From JAXMAR01 sp046350295 (GTDB lineage: Bacteria > Planctomycetota > Planctomycetia > Gemmatales > Gemmataceae), in the NCBI GenBank assembly GCA_046350295.1, contig JAXMAR010000020.1:54753-118752 (forward strand): 64,000 bases of DNA, written 5' to 3'. The stretch's first letter is position 1. Each line of letters begins with the position of its first letter. Below are positions 45,942 to 55,308 of this stretch, one piece after another. Position numbers and translations under genes: made by a program. The notes beneath the pieces were generated by a model. The model did no database searches. It was not told where the DNA came from and saw nothing but the letters and a program-made list of their open reading frames with translations.

Positions 45942-46511
45942 ATGTCCGATGTCACCCGCATCTTGTCAGCGATCGAGCACGGCGATCCTTCCGCCGCCGC
46001 GCAATTGTTGCCGCTGATTTACGACGAGCTGCGCAAGCTGGCTGCAGAGAGGATGGCGCAGGAGAAGCCGGGCCAGACACTTGAAGCGACCGCCCTGGTT
46101 CACGAAGTCTACCTTCGCTTGGTGGACGCCGAGCGCGCGCAGCACTGGAACAGCCGCGGCCATTTCTTCGGCGCCGCGGCCGAGGCCATGCGCCGCATCC
46201 TGGTCGATAACGCGCGGCGCAAGCAGAGCAAGAAACGGGGAGGCGCCCACGTTCGTGTGGACCTGGACCACCTCGCCGCCGCCACTTTCGAACGTCTCGA
46301 CGATGTGCTGGATATCGACCAGGCGCTCGTGGGGCTTGCCGAAGCCGATCCTCAGGCGGCGGAGCTGGTCAAGCTGCGCTACTTCGCGGGGCTGACCATC
46401 CCTCAGGCCGCGTCTGCCCTCGGTATTTCGCCTCGCAGCGCCGATTTCCTCTGGGCATATGCGCGTGCCTGGCTGCTGCGCGCCCTCGGCGGCGCCGAGG
46501 GCGAGGGGTAG
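45942..46511 (+). CDS. ECF-type RNA polymerase sigma factor
   Basis: A 189-residue sigma factor of the planctomycete type seen in TIGR02999 proteins. Region 2: AAAQLLPLIYDELRKLAAER, EATALVHEVYLRLVD, HFFGAAAEAMRRILVDNARR. Region 4: ELVKLRYFAGLTIPQAASAL, GISPRSADFLWAYARAWL. The start at 45942 is set by the conserved MSDVTRILSAIEHGDPSAA beginning; the open frame from 45864 overlaps the palindromic element region. It is followed after 81 bases by a kinase with TPR repeats, a pairing typical of planctomycetes in which the kinase is thought to control the sigma factor. Confidence 0.93.
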   Translation: MSDVTRILSAIEHGDPSAAAQLLPLIYDELRKLAAERMAQEKPGQTLEATALVHEVYLRLVDAERAQHWNSRGHFFGAAAEAMRRILVDNARRKQSKKRGGAHVRVDLDHLAAATFERLDDVLDIDQALVGLAEADPQAAELVKLRYFAGLTIPQAASALGISPRSADFLWAYARAWLLRALGGAEGEG

Positions 46512-46592
46512 GCCGGGGCAATTCTCAAAAGTTTGCGCGGTCTGCGCGCGGATTCCGCACTGTAAGGCAACAGCTTTGTGAGGACATGAGCC

Positions 46593-49500
46593 ATGACCGA
46601 GCGCGACATCTTCATCGCCGCGCTGCAAAAGGAAGACGCAGCCGAGCGCCAGGCATACCTGGCCGAGGCCTGCGCTGGGCAACCGGACTTGCGGCGACAC
46701 GTGGACAACTTACTACGGCTGCACGAAGGCGCAGGCAGCTTTCTCGAGCGGCCCGCCGCGGATGCGGCGCCGACCGGGGCGTTTCCCGATGCGGCCGCAA
46801 CAGCGCCGTCGCTCGAGACCCCCGGCGTCCTGATCGGTCCGTACAAGCTGCTCGAGCAGATCGGCGAAGGGGGCATGGGCACGGTCTGGATGGCGCAGCA
46901 GACCGAGCCCGTCAAGCGCCTGGTCGCGCTGAAGCTCATCAAGGCCGGCATGGACTCCAAGCAAGTGATTGCCCGTTTCGAGGCCGAACGGCAAGCGCTG
47001 GCTCTCATGGACCACGCCAACATCGCGCGCGTACTCGACGGCGGAACCACGAGCGCCGGCCGGCCGTACTTCGTCATGGATCTGGTCAAGGGCGTGCCGA
47101 TCACGAAGTACTGCGACGAACATCACCTCACGCCCCGGCAGCGGCTGGAGCTGTTTCTGCCGGTCTGCCAGGCGATCCAGCACGCCCATCAAAAGGGCAT
47201 CATCCATCGCGACCTCAAGCCCTCGAACGTGCTGGTGGCGCTTTATGACGGCAAGCCGGTTCCGAAGGTCATCGACTTCGGCGTGGCCAAGGCGGCCGGG
47301 CAGCCGTTGACCGACAAAACCCTGGTCACCGGCTTCGGGGCGATCGTCGGCACGCTGGAATACATGTCGCCGGAGCAAGCCGAGATCAACCAGCTCGACA
47401 TCGACACACGCAGCGACATCTACTCGCTGGGCGTGCTCCTGTACGAGCTGCTCACCGGCTGCCCGCCGTTCAGCCGCAAGGACCTGGAAAAGGCCGGGAT
47501 GCTGGAAATGCTGCGGGTGATCCGCGAGCAGGAGCCGTCCCGGCCGAGCACGAAGCTGAGCACGGCGGAGGGCCTTCCGACCCTGGCCGCGAATCGGGGC
47601 ACGGAGCCGGCGAAGCTGACGAAGCTGGTGCGCGGCGAGCTGGACTGGATCGTGATGAAGGCCTTGGAGAAGGACCGCAGCCGCCGCTACGAGACCGCCA
47701 ACGGCTTCGCGATGGATGTGCAGCGCTACCTGGCGGATGAAGCGGTGCAAGCCTGCCCACCGTCGGTGGGGTATCGGTTGCGCAAGTTCGCGCGGCGGAA
47801 CAAGGGGGCGCTCCTAACCGTCACGCTGGTCGCCTTGGCGCTAGCAGCCGCCACTGCGGTTAGCACTTGGCAGGCGGTTCGCGCCACCAAGGCCGAGGGC
47901 TTAGCCGAAACACGGCTTGAGACCGAGACGGATGCGCGACAGCAGGCCCAGCACAACTTGAAGGAGGCTCTCCGCGCCGTGGACCAGATGCTCACGCGCG
48001 TTGGGGAAGAAAAGCTGGCCGACGTACCGCACATGGAGCCGGTGCGAAAAGCCCTTCTTGAAGACGCGCTTGTGTTTTATGAGGACTTTCTGAACAAGAA
48101 CGGTAACGACCCCGCGCTTCGCCTGGAGACGGCGAAAGCGCATCGGCGCCTGGGCAATCTCTACGAACTGTTTCGGGCCAGCGCCAAAGCCGAACAGGCG
48201 TACCAAAGCGCGGCAGCCATTTTTCAGGAGTTGGCAAAAAGTGAGGCCTCAAGCAATTCGATATACCAGCACGAATGGGCGGTCACCACGATCGGGCTTG
48301 GCGAGGTGTTGGCGAAGGCCGACCGAATTAAAGAGGCCGTATTGCTGCTGCGGGAGGCCGTGCGGATTGAAAAGGGACTGCTCGCGGAGGAGCCCGACTC
48401 GGCCACGTACCGGGAGACGCTTGGGAACGGCTACAGCGTGCTCGGGAGGGTCCTATGGGGTAGCGACGAGGGGGTTCAGGCGCTTCGCGAGGCCGAGGCA
48501 ATTCACCGACAATTGGTTGCCGAGTTTCCCAAGGTCACCCGGTATCGTTATCACCTGGCCCAATGTTACGAACGACTCGGCAATGTCCTGCGCGATAGGT
48601 CGCCGAAGGAAGCGGAGGCGAGCCTTCGGCAGGCAATCGACCTCCTCGAAGAACTGCTGGTCGAATTCCCAGGCGTGTACGCGTACCGCGAACGGCTTGG
48701 CGCCGCGCGCAAAATGTTGGGTATTATCCTGACGGGGGCTGGCCGCGTTCCAGAGGCCGAGAAGGTATTGCAGGATGCTCACAGTCTTTTGACGAAACTG
48801 GCTCACGACTTCCCGCATGCCCGTGGGTATGAAGGCGACTTCTGTGAAATCTGCATCCAGTTGGGCAAGTTGACTCGGACACGCTGTGAGTTCGGCGCGG
48901 CGCGCACGTACTTCGAACAGGCGATCTACCACGGGAAACGGCGACTTGAGGCGAGTCCTGATTACTTCTGGGGGCGTGTCTTTCTTGCGGCCAGCTTCAA
49001 TAATCTGGCCTCGACGATGTCGGACCTCAAAGACGACCCAGGGGCGGAGAAGGTATATCGTGAGGCGATTGATTACTTCGAGAAGTTCCCGCCCAAGTGG
49101 GCTCAACAAGGGATCCTCCTTCGCTGCCGCATCCGCCTGTGGCAGCTTCTGGAACGATCCGGCCGGCCGGGCGCCAAGCAAGCCCATCGAGATGCAGAGC
49201 GAGGATTTCGCAAATTCCTTCGCGAGGGCCCGGCCGGCGAGTTGAACAACCTCGCCTGGCTTCTTGCTGCCGCGGCCGATCCGAGGGTTCGCCATCCAGG
49301 CTGGGCGGTCGAGCTGGCCCAGAAGGCGGTCGACTCGGTCCCGAAAGCCGGCGCCATCTGGAATACTCTCGGCGTGGCCCAATACCGAGCGGGCGACTGG
49401 AAAGCCGCCATCGCCGCCCTCGAAAAGTCGATGGAGCTACGCAAAGGCGGCGATAGCTTAGACTGGTTCTTCCTGGCGATGGCCCACTGGAAGCGCGGCG

Positions 49501-49631
49501 AGAAGGACAAGGCCGGCGAGTGGTATGACCGGGCGGTGCAGTGGATGGACAAGAACCAGCCGACCAATGACGAGCTGCGCCACTTCCGGGCAGAGGCCGC
49601 GGAGTTGTTGGAACTGAAAGAGAAGAAATAG
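46593..49631 (+). CDS. Ser/Thr protein kinase with membrane helix and TPR sensor region
   Basis: A protein of 1012 residues. A short helical N-terminus (DIFIAALQKEDAAERQAYLA) precedes the kinase domain at about residues 82-385: GEGGMGTVWMAQQ, VALKLIKAGMD, HRDLKPSNVLVAL, IDFGVAKA, GTLEYMSPEQAE. One membrane helix lies near 405-427 (LLTVTLVALALAAATAVSTW). The remaining 580 residues are TPR-like helical repeats: LYELFRASAKAEQAYQSAAA, LGEVLAKADRIKEAVLLLRE, LGVAQYRAGDWKAAIAALEK. TPR parts may bind a partner protein or signal outside the cytoplasm. It is transcribed with the ECF sigma factor directly upstream and probably phosphorylates it, by analogy with known planctomycete and actinobacterial pairs. 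Confidence 0.93.
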   Translation: MTERDIFIAALQKEDAAERQAYLAEACAGQPDLRRHVDNLLRLHEGAGSFLERPAADAAPTGAFPDAAATAPSLETPGVLIGPYKLLEQIGEGGMGTVWMAQQTEPVKRLVALKLIKAGMDSKQVIARFEAERQALALMDHANIARVLDGGTTSAGRPYFVMDLVKGVPITKYCDEHHLTPRQRLELFLPVCQAIQHAHQKGIIHRDLKPSNVLVALYDGKPVPKVIDFGVAKAAGQPLTDKTLVTGFGAIVGTLEYMSPEQAEINQLDIDTRSDIYSLGVLLYELLTGCPPFSRKDLEKAGMLEMLRVIREQEPSRPSTKLSTAEGLPTLAANRGTEPAKLTKLVRGELDWIVMKALEKDRSRRYETANGFAMDVQRYLADEAVQACPPSVGYRLRKFARRNKGALLTVTLVALALAAATAVSTWQAVRATKAEGLAETRLETETDARQQAQHNLKEALRAVDQMLTRVGEEKLADVPHMEPVRKALLEDALVFYEDFLNKNGNDPALRLETAKAHRRLGNLYELFRASAKAEQAYQSAAAIFQELAKSEASSNSIYQHEWAVTTIGLGEVLAKADRIKEAVLLLREAVRIEKGLLAEEPDSATYRETLGNGYSVLGRVLWGSDEGVQALREAEAIHRQLVAEFPKVTRYRYHLAQCYERLGNVLRDRSPKEAEASLRQAIDLLEELLVEFPGVYAYRERLGAARKMLGIILTGAGRVPEAEKVLQDAHSLLTKLAHDFPHARGYEGDFCEICIQLGKLTRTRCEFGAARTYFEQAIYHGKRRLEASPDYFWGRVFLAASFNNLASTMSDLKDDPGAEKVYREAIDYFEKFPPKWAQQGILLRCRIRLWQLLERSGRPGAKQAHRDAERGFRKFLREGPAGELNNLAWLLAAAADPRVRHPGWAVELAQKAVDSVPKAGAIWNTLGVAQYRAGDWKAAIAALEKSMELRKGGDSLDWFFLAMAHWKRGEKDKAGEWYDRAVQWMDKNQPTNDELRHFRAEAAELLELKEKK

Positions 49632-49667
49632 GGCGGAAGTGAGTCCGTCCGTCGAAGATCAAAAAGC

Positions 49668-49709
49668 GGCCGGTGGGGTCCTTACCGCCAAGCAAGCCCC
49701 CCACCGGCC
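49668..49709 (+). terminator. Hairpin after the kinase gene
   Basis: GGCCGGTGGGG (49668-49678) pairs exactly with CCCCACCGGCC (49699-49709) around a 20-base loop, 37 bases after the stop. There is no T-run, so it may act as a weak or protein-assisted stop. Confidence 0.5.
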
Positions 49710-49794
49710 CGGCATCGCCCCGGCGCTCGGTCTGCGCGCCTGGGAGACGTGTCGCCATTCTATCGCAGACCAACCTGGAAAGGGAGAATGAATC

Positions 49795-51243
49795 ATGTCA
49801 TTCCACAGTTGGTTGCGGAACCTCCTATCCGCCCTGGCGCCCCGCCGGGGCCAGCGCCAGCACCGGCGACGCGGTTCGCAAGGAACGGCGACGCATCGGC
49901 CAAGCCTCGAAGTCCTGGAAGACCGCCTCACGCCCAGCTTCACGTGGGTCGGCACTTTCCCCGCCGCTTTGACACCGCCGCAGGTCGTGGTGACGGGCGA
50001 CTTCAACAACGACGGCACTCTCGACGTGGCCACCGGCGCCGACACCGTCAACATGCTGGCGGGCAACGGCGACGGCACGTTGCAGCCGCCCATCCAGCTT
50101 GCGGACCTCCCCGCAACACCACCCTCGCCGAGAGGCGACTTCACCAGCGACGGCATCCCTGACCAGGTCTACCGGGACGTCGAGGGGAATCTGGTCGTCC
50201 GGCCCGGCCGCGGCGACGGCACGTTCGGCAACCCGATCTACAGTCAGGGCCCCGGCGGTGACCTGGAGGCTCTGACGACGGCCGACCTCAACGGCGACGG
50301 CCGCCTGGATCTCGTCCTGGGCTTTGCGACGACGGACACGGGAGGGGTCGGTTGTTCTCTCCTGGGCCGCGGGGACGGTACCTTCGGCGATACGGAGGTG
50401 TTCTGGCTCTGCCCGGACCTGAGCCTGGGTGGAAGGGCGCTCGCGATCGGGGATTTCGACAACGACGGCCGCCCGGACATCGCGGCTGTGGGCGCCGACT
50501 CAATGGGTGAGGGAGCGGTCACGGTTCTGCTCAATGACGGCGCCTGGCCAACAGTGCCGCCTCCGCCCGCTCCGTCGATCGCCATCCATGACAGCACGGT
50601 TGCCGAGGGGAACGCGGGGGCCGTCGCGGCCAACTTCACCGTCACCCTGTCCGCCGCCAGCACCCAGACGATCACCGTCGCCTACGCGACCGCCGACGGC
50701 ACGGCGACCGCGGGCAGCGACTACCAGGCCACTTCGGGGACGTTGACCTTCGCCCCGGGCGCGACCAGCAAGACCGTCACCGTGCTGGTCGACGGCGACC
50801 GCCTCGCCGAATCGAACGAGACGTTCAACCTCAACCTCAGCGGCGCGACCAACGCGACCATCGCCAACGGCCAGGGCGTGGGGACTATCGTGGACGACGA
50901 GCCGCGCATCAGCATCAGTGACGTGACCAAGCAGGAGGGCAGGAAGGGGCAAACGACGCAGTTCACCTTCACGGTCACGCTCTCGGCCGCCTACGACCAG
51001 CCCGTGACGATGTCGTTTCGCACCGCGGACGGCACGGCCACCACGAGCGACAACGACTACGTCGCCAAGACCGGCACGATCACCTTCAACCCCGGCGAGA
51101 CGACGAAGACGATTACGATTGTCGTCAACGGCGACAGCAAGAAGGAGGCCAACGAGACGTTCTACCTGGACCTGTTCGGGCTCAGCAGCAACGCCCTGTT
51201 CACCAAAAACCGCGGCATTGGGACGATCTTGAACGACGATTGA
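49795..51243 (+). CDS. Exported FG-GAP / Calx-beta repeat protein
   Basis: A 482-residue protein. The N-terminus is basic and carries the planctomycete motif LEVLEDRLTPS. FG-GAP/VCBS-like repeats with calcium-binding loops follow: TGDFNNDGTLDVATGA, TADLNGDGRLDLVLGF, IGDFDNDGRPDIAAVG. Two Calx-beta domains come next, each with EGN/EGR, YATADGTATAGSDY or RTADGTATTSDNDY, and VDGDRLAESNETFNLNL or VNGDSKKEANETFYLDL. These modules bind calcium and stick to surfaces, so a role in the cell envelope or matrix is likely. GGGAGAATGAATC before the ATG at 49795 supports this start. No membrane helix closes the protein. Confidence 0.88.
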   Translation: MSFHSWLRNLLSALAPRRGQRQHRRRGSQGTATHRPSLEVLEDRLTPSFTWVGTFPAALTPPQVVVTGDFNNDGTLDVATGADTVNMLAGNGDGTLQPPIQLADLPATPPSPRGDFTSDGIPDQVYRDVEGNLVVRPGRGDGTFGNPIYSQGPGGDLEALTTADLNGDGRLDLVLGFATTDTGGVGCSLLGRGDGTFGDTEVFWLCPDLSLGGRALAIGDFDNDGRPDIAAVGADSMGEGAVTVLLNDGAWPTVPPPPAPSIAIHDSTVAEGNAGAVAANFTVTLSAASTQTITVAYATADGTATAGSDYQATSGTLTFAPGATSKTVTVLVDGDRLAESNETFNLNLSGATNATIANGQGVGTIVDDEPRISISDVTKQEGRKGQTTQFTFTVTLSAAYDQPVTMSFRTADGTATTSDNDYVAKTGTITFNPGETTKTITIVVNGDSKKEANETFYLDLFGLSSNALFTKNRGIGTILNDD

Positions 51244-51753
51244 AGGACAAAGTAACCAATAGCCGGTGGAGCGCTTCCCGCCGCAAGCGCCTCATCGGCC
51301 ATCACCTTCGTTCGCGTTGTGCCCGGGGTGTTGTCATTTGGCGTGGAGGGTTTTTGGCGATTCTAAGGGACCCAAGGCGGGGGCGTTGGTTGCGGCCTTA
51401 ATGATCTCGCCAAGGCGGGCGTGGAGGGGACCGTTCGTTTCATGGCGTTTGAAACGCAGGCGCGGGGCTTCTTGTCCAGAAGGGACGGGTGGCGTGTTGT
51501 AAGTCGGTGGGTGGGATGTCGTTGAGGCCCCGGGCCGTACTGGCCAAGGGTTTTGAGTTGGCCGGTACGTGAGCGCGGGCTTTGAAGGGCTTCTCGTCGC
51601 AAGCCGGTGATGCGATGGAATGTTGCGGCACAATCGGGGATTGCAAGGTCAGCATGCGTTTCAGCAACTGGGGCGTGTTGAAATAGACGAAATGAACGCG
51701 CGGCTTCACCCCGCAGGCTCGAAGACTCGCCTGCGGGCCTGGTGGGTGGTGGG
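51244..51753. other. Intergenic stretch of 510 bases, no gene found
   Basis: Both strands were read. The open frames here are short, Arg/Pro-rich and unlike any family. The only structure is the inverted repeat at 51708-51736 near the ROK gene end. The region could hold a decayed gene, but I see no positive evidence. Confidence 0.5.
51708..51736 (-). repeat. Inverted repeat after the ROK gene, copy of 26204-26232
   Basis: CCCGCAGG (51709-51716) pairs with CCTGCGGG (51729-51736) over a 12-base loop. Bases 51708-51729 are the exact reverse complement of 26211-26232. It begins 18 bases after the ROK stop, suiting a transcript end. Confidence 0.65.
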
Positions 51754-52752
51754 TCATCGGCCGTGCTTGGCGGCTTGCTGGCGTTTGTAGAGCTGGCGGC
51801 CGCAGGCGGCGGCGCCGATGAAGCCGGCATCGTTGCCGAGGGTGGCGTAGACGACCTTGGTTTTTTCGGCGGGGACGGGGAAGGCGAGCTGTTTGATGTG
51901 TTTGCGGATGCTTTTGAGGAAGCCTTCACCGGCGGCGATCATGCCGCCGGTGAAGACGATCATGTCGGGGTCGATGGTGTGCATCATGTTCATGGCGCCG
52001 ATGGCGAGGTAGTAAGCGGTGTCCTCGACGAGCTTCTCGGCGATGGCGTCGCCTTGCTCGGCGATGTCGAAGACGTCGCGGGCGGTGAGGCCGCCGATCT
52101 TGTTGTTGGCGTCGGCGAGTGGGGAGCGGACGCCCGGCTGGGCGATGGCTTCGAGGGCGCGTTTGACGACGGCGGTGGCGCTGGCGTAGGCCTCGAGGCA
52201 GCCCCACCGGCCGCAGCCGCACTGGCGTGGGTTGGTCATTTCGATTTTGATGTGACCGATCTCGGCGCCGTGGGAGTGTTCGCCTTCGAGGACAAGGTCG
52301 CCGATGACGATGCCGCCGCCGACACCGGTGCCGAGGGTGAAGAGGACCATGGAATGGGCGTCGCGGCCGGCGCCGACCCAGAACTCGCCGAAGGCGGCGG
52401 CGTTGGCGTCGTTCTGGAAGGCGGTGGGGATCTTGAAGACGCGTTGCACGTGGTCGCGGACGGGGACGTTGCGCCAGGGCTTGAGGTTGGGGGGGTCGAG
52501 GATGATGCCGGCGGGGATGTCCATGGTGCCGGGGGTGGCGACGCCGATGGCGGCGATGTCGTCCATGCGGAGGTTGGCGGCGGCGACGGCCTGGCGGATG
52601 GACTCGCACATGCGTTCGAGGCCGAACTCCTGCCCGCGGTAGGCCTCGGTGGGGAGGCTGACGCTGGTACGGGCCTGGCCGTCGTCATCGACGACGCCGG
52701 CTTTCATGCTGGAGCCGCCGACGTCGAGGCCTACGAAGAGTGGTCCTGCCAT
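51754..52752 (-). CDS. ROK-family sugar kinase, glucokinase-like
   Basis: A 332-residue intact protein. The ATP loop is FVGLDVGGSSMKAGVVDDDG. The sugar-binding part has NDANAAAFGEFWVGAG and the glycine-rich block TLGTGVGGGIVIGDLVLEGE. The ROK zinc site is CGCGRWGCLEAYAS with the upstream HGAEIGHI. VFTGGMIAAGEGFLKSIRKH closes the second ATP loop. ROK kinases of this sort phosphorylate glucose or N-acetyl sugars; the EIGHI motif agrees with a sugar kinase rather than a repressor, and no HTH precedes the domain. It is divergent from the glycosyltransferase gene with about 180 bases between. Confidence 0.93.
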   Translation of the reverse strand: MAGPLFVGLDVGGSSMKAGVVDDDGQARTSVSLPTEAYRGQEFGLERMCESIRQAVAAANLRMDDIAAIGVATPGTMDIPAGIILDPPNLKPWRNVPVRDHVQRVFKIPTAFQNDANAAAFGEFWVGAGRDAHSMVLFTLGTGVGGGIVIGDLVLEGEHSHGAEIGHIKIEMTNPRQCGCGRWGCLEAYASATAVVKRALEAIAQPGVRSPLADANNKIGGLTARDVFDIAEQGDAIAEKLVEDTAYYLAIGAMNMMHTIDPDMIVFTGGMIAAGEGFLKSIRKHIKQLAFPVPAEKTKVVYATLGNDAGFIGAAACGRQLYKRQQAAKHGR

Positions 52753-52933
52753 GGTCCGGGGGCGCCTTTCTCCGGGGGCTGACGCCGCCCGGCTCGCCTT
52801 TGGTGGATTGATCTCGCCGCGATATGGCGTTGTTTTATAATGCGTCGGCGTTTGGGAACATCCCGGCGGCGTGGCGGGTTCGGGGAGACGGGGAGGCGGG
52901 GAAAGCGGAGGCGGAAACCAAAGAGGGACAGGG

Positions 52934-54661
52934 ATGTCGAGCCGGTGGACGCATTATGCGGTGTTGACGGGGATGAGTCTCGGCTTGTTCTTCGCCAATC
53001 TGGGGGGAGCGAGCCTCTGGGACGTGGACGAAGGGCGGAACCTGACCTGCGCCTGGGAGATGAGCGAGCGGGACATCATCGAGCCGACGTTCAATTCCGT
53101 GCTGCGGGTCGACAAACCGGCGTTGCTCTACTGGCTGCAGATCGCGTGCTATCAGGTATTCGGGTTCAACGAGTTCGCGGGGCGATTCCCGTCGGCTCTG
53201 GCGGCGCTGGTGACCGTGCTGGTCGCGTACGAGCTGGGGCGCTCTCTCTTTGGCGCCCGAACGGGGTTGCTCGGCGGCTGCTTGGTGGCGACGACGCCGA
53301 TGGTGTGCGGGGCGGCGCGGTTTGCCAATCCGGATGCGCTGCTGAACTGCCTCACCTGTCTCACGCTCGCGTTGTTCTGGATCGGGCAGCGTTGGCGGCG
53401 TTCGCTGTGGTTCAGCGCGGTCGGGGCCGCGTCCGGGCTGGCGTTCTTCGCCAAGGGACCCGTGGGGGTGGTGTTGCCGGGCGGCGTGATCTTCCTGTTC
53501 ATGGCGTGGGAACGGCGGTTGAAGGAGCTTGTGGATAGGCGACTGCTCCTGGGCGTGCTGGCGTTCGTGGCGACGGCGGCGCCCTGGTACGGCTGGGTGG
53601 GCGTGACGACCAAGGGGGAATGGCTGAAAGGGTTTTTCTTCCGGCACAATGTCGATCGTTTCCTGAGTCCGATGGAAAGCCACGACGGTTTTCCCGGCTT
53701 CTATCTGCTTGTGGTGCTGCTGGGGACGTTGCCGTGGTCGGTCTTCTTCGGCTTCAGCTGGTGGTACGGGTTCTGGTCCCTGTGGCCGTCCTGGGGCGAG
53801 CGGCGGAACAGCGGGGCGTGGAGGGCGCGGTGGACCGAGACCTGGCGTCGCTGCGCCGACCGGGAAGATGGCGACACGCTGCTCCGGGCGGCGCGCTATC
53901 GCTTTCTCGTGGTCTGGATGCTGCTGTATCTCCTCTTTTTCAGCGTCGCCGCGACCAAGCTACCCAACTACGTGCTGCCTGCGGTGGTTCCCTTCTGCCT
54001 GCTCACGGCGCGATTTTTGGAACGCTGGCGGCGCGGCGCGATTCGACCTTCGTTCGTGGGGCTGCGGCTCGGCCTGGCATGCCTGCTCCTTTTCGGCGCA
54101 GGCTTGACGATCGGGCTGCTGATTGTCAGCGGCGCGACGCCAATCGCGGGTATGCGCCGCGTCTATCCGGCCCTGGCGCCGTGGGCCGGCCTCGGAGCGC
54201 TGCCGATTGCCGGCGCCGCGCTCGGGTGGTGGCTTTTGCGGCGTGAGGCGAGCGGGAGAGGGATTGCGTCGTTGCGGACGGCCTGGATCGGCGCATTGGT
54301 CGGGGGATCGTTCCTGTTCTGGGGGGCGCTGGGCGCGGGAGCCAGCACCGCATTCAATCGCTACAAAGCGGCCCGGCCTCTTGTGGAGGCCTCCGGGGCT
54401 TCGCGTCTCGACGAGGAGATGCTGATTGGGGCCTACCGGGTCGAACATCTGCCGAGCCTGCATTTCTACCTGCGTCGCAACGTCCTCTATTTCCACGGGG
54501 AAGACGATGCGCGGGTCTTTTTGCGTTATCCGACGCGGGTTTTCCTGTTCGTGCCCGCTGGGGTATGGGACAGCTGGCGCGGGGCGGTATCCGCGCGAGA
54601 GGCGGGACGGCACTGGGATCTGTACCACAACGAGGAAATCGTGGTGCTGACGAACCGCTAA
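52934..54661 (+). CDS. GT39/ArnT-like membrane glycosyltransferase
   Basis: A 575-residue membrane protein. The family's acidic motif is in the first outer loop: NLGGASLWDVDEGRN. DKPALLYWLQIACYQVFG matches the K-P-P-L-x-Y/W motif of the family. About ten to twelve helices follow, including LLGVLAFVATAAPWYGWVGV, FYLLVVLLGTLPWSVFFGFS and FLVVWMLLYLLFFSVAATKL (then PNYVLPA). The C-terminal 110 residues are soluble (HLPSLHFYLRRNVLYFHGED). These enzymes move sugars from polyprenyl phosphate to lipids or proteins on the outer side of the membrane. The acceptor is unknown. The start ATG 52934 has an AGAGGGACAGGG purine run before it. Confidence 0.9.
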   Translation: MSSRWTHYAVLTGMSLGLFFANLGGASLWDVDEGRNLTCAWEMSERDIIEPTFNSVLRVDKPALLYWLQIACYQVFGFNEFAGRFPSALAALVTVLVAYELGRSLFGARTGLLGGCLVATTPMVCGAARFANPDALLNCLTCLTLALFWIGQRWRRSLWFSAVGAASGLAFFAKGPVGVVLPGGVIFLFMAWERRLKELVDRRLLLGVLAFVATAAPWYGWVGVTTKGEWLKGFFFRHNVDRFLSPMESHDGFPGFYLLVVLLGTLPWSVFFGFSWWYGFWSLWPSWGERRNSGAWRARWTETWRRCADREDGDTLLRAARYRFLVVWMLLYLLFFSVAATKLPNYVLPAVVPFCLLTARFLERWRRGAIRPSFVGLRLGLACLLLFGAGLTIGLLIVSGATPIAGMRRVYPALAPWAGLGALPIAGAALGWWLLRREASGRGIASLRTAWIGALVGGSFLFWGALGAGASTAFNRYKAARPLVEASGASRLDEEMLIGAYRVEHLPSLHFYLRRNVLYFHGEDDARVFLRYPTRVFLFVPAGVWDSWRGAVSAREAGRHWDLYHNEEIVVLTNR

Positions 54662-54815
54662 ATCCCGATTTTTTTGGCTGCGCGGACTTTGCCATCGCGA
54701 TCAATTCTGCGAAAACATCCCAAGAGAAAGAAAATCGCGATCAGGAACGGCGCGAATCCATACAGAAATCGCCTCATCTGGAGGGCGCTCTGTTCAACAT
54801 GGGTAAGGGTTTACC

Positions 54816-55148
54816 TTGAATCGCCGGCATTTGCTACCAGACATCCCGTCCGAAGACCTGGTGACTCCGGAGGAATGGGTAAGAATTGGCGAATTGTTCG
54901 GTTTTACCGGGCGGGAGTTGAACGTGGCGATCCTCCTGTTCGAGACGAAAACCCGGGCCGGGATCGCGCGCAAGCTCGGCAAAAGCGCCGGCTCCGTTCG
55001 CAAACGGATCGACAAGGTGTTCGGCAAGATGAACGTGCGCGACCGGGTCGGGCTCGTCCATCGCGTCTGGCATGTACACCGGCAGCTGTTCGGACCGGAA
55101 GCCAGGGAGCAGAAAGATGCTCCTTGCAAAGCGGAAAAGTTGGTTTAA
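54816..55148 (+). CDS. Small LuxR-type HTH protein
   Basis: A 110-residue protein with a single LuxR-like helix-turn-helix: EEWVRIGELFGFTGRELNVA, then KTRAGIARKLGKSAGSVRKR and IDKVFGKMNVRDRVGLVHRV. It has no receiver domain. TTG at 54816 is the start, with AAGGG 7 bases before it; no ATG lies in frame upstream. Proteins of this kind act as DNA-binding regulators, possibly for the giant exported protein gene that starts 160 bases downstream on the same strand. Confidence 0.8.
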   Translation: MNRRHLLPDIPSEDLVTPEEWVRIGELFGFTGRELNVAILLFETKTRAGIARKLGKSAGSVRKRIDKVFGKMNVRDRVGLVHRVWHVHRQLFGPEAREQKDAPCKAEKLV

Positions 55149-55308
55149 GTTAGGCGCCAGCATTCTCGCGGGGATAGGCGGGATGACAAGAGATTTGTGT
55201 TGCATTCGCGGCGGTTTTCGGTCCTAATAGGGGCTTCCTACCAAGAAGCGCTTACCCGCGGGAAACGGTTGGCACTGTTTCGACCTAATCCTTCCAGGAC
55301 TTCCCCCA

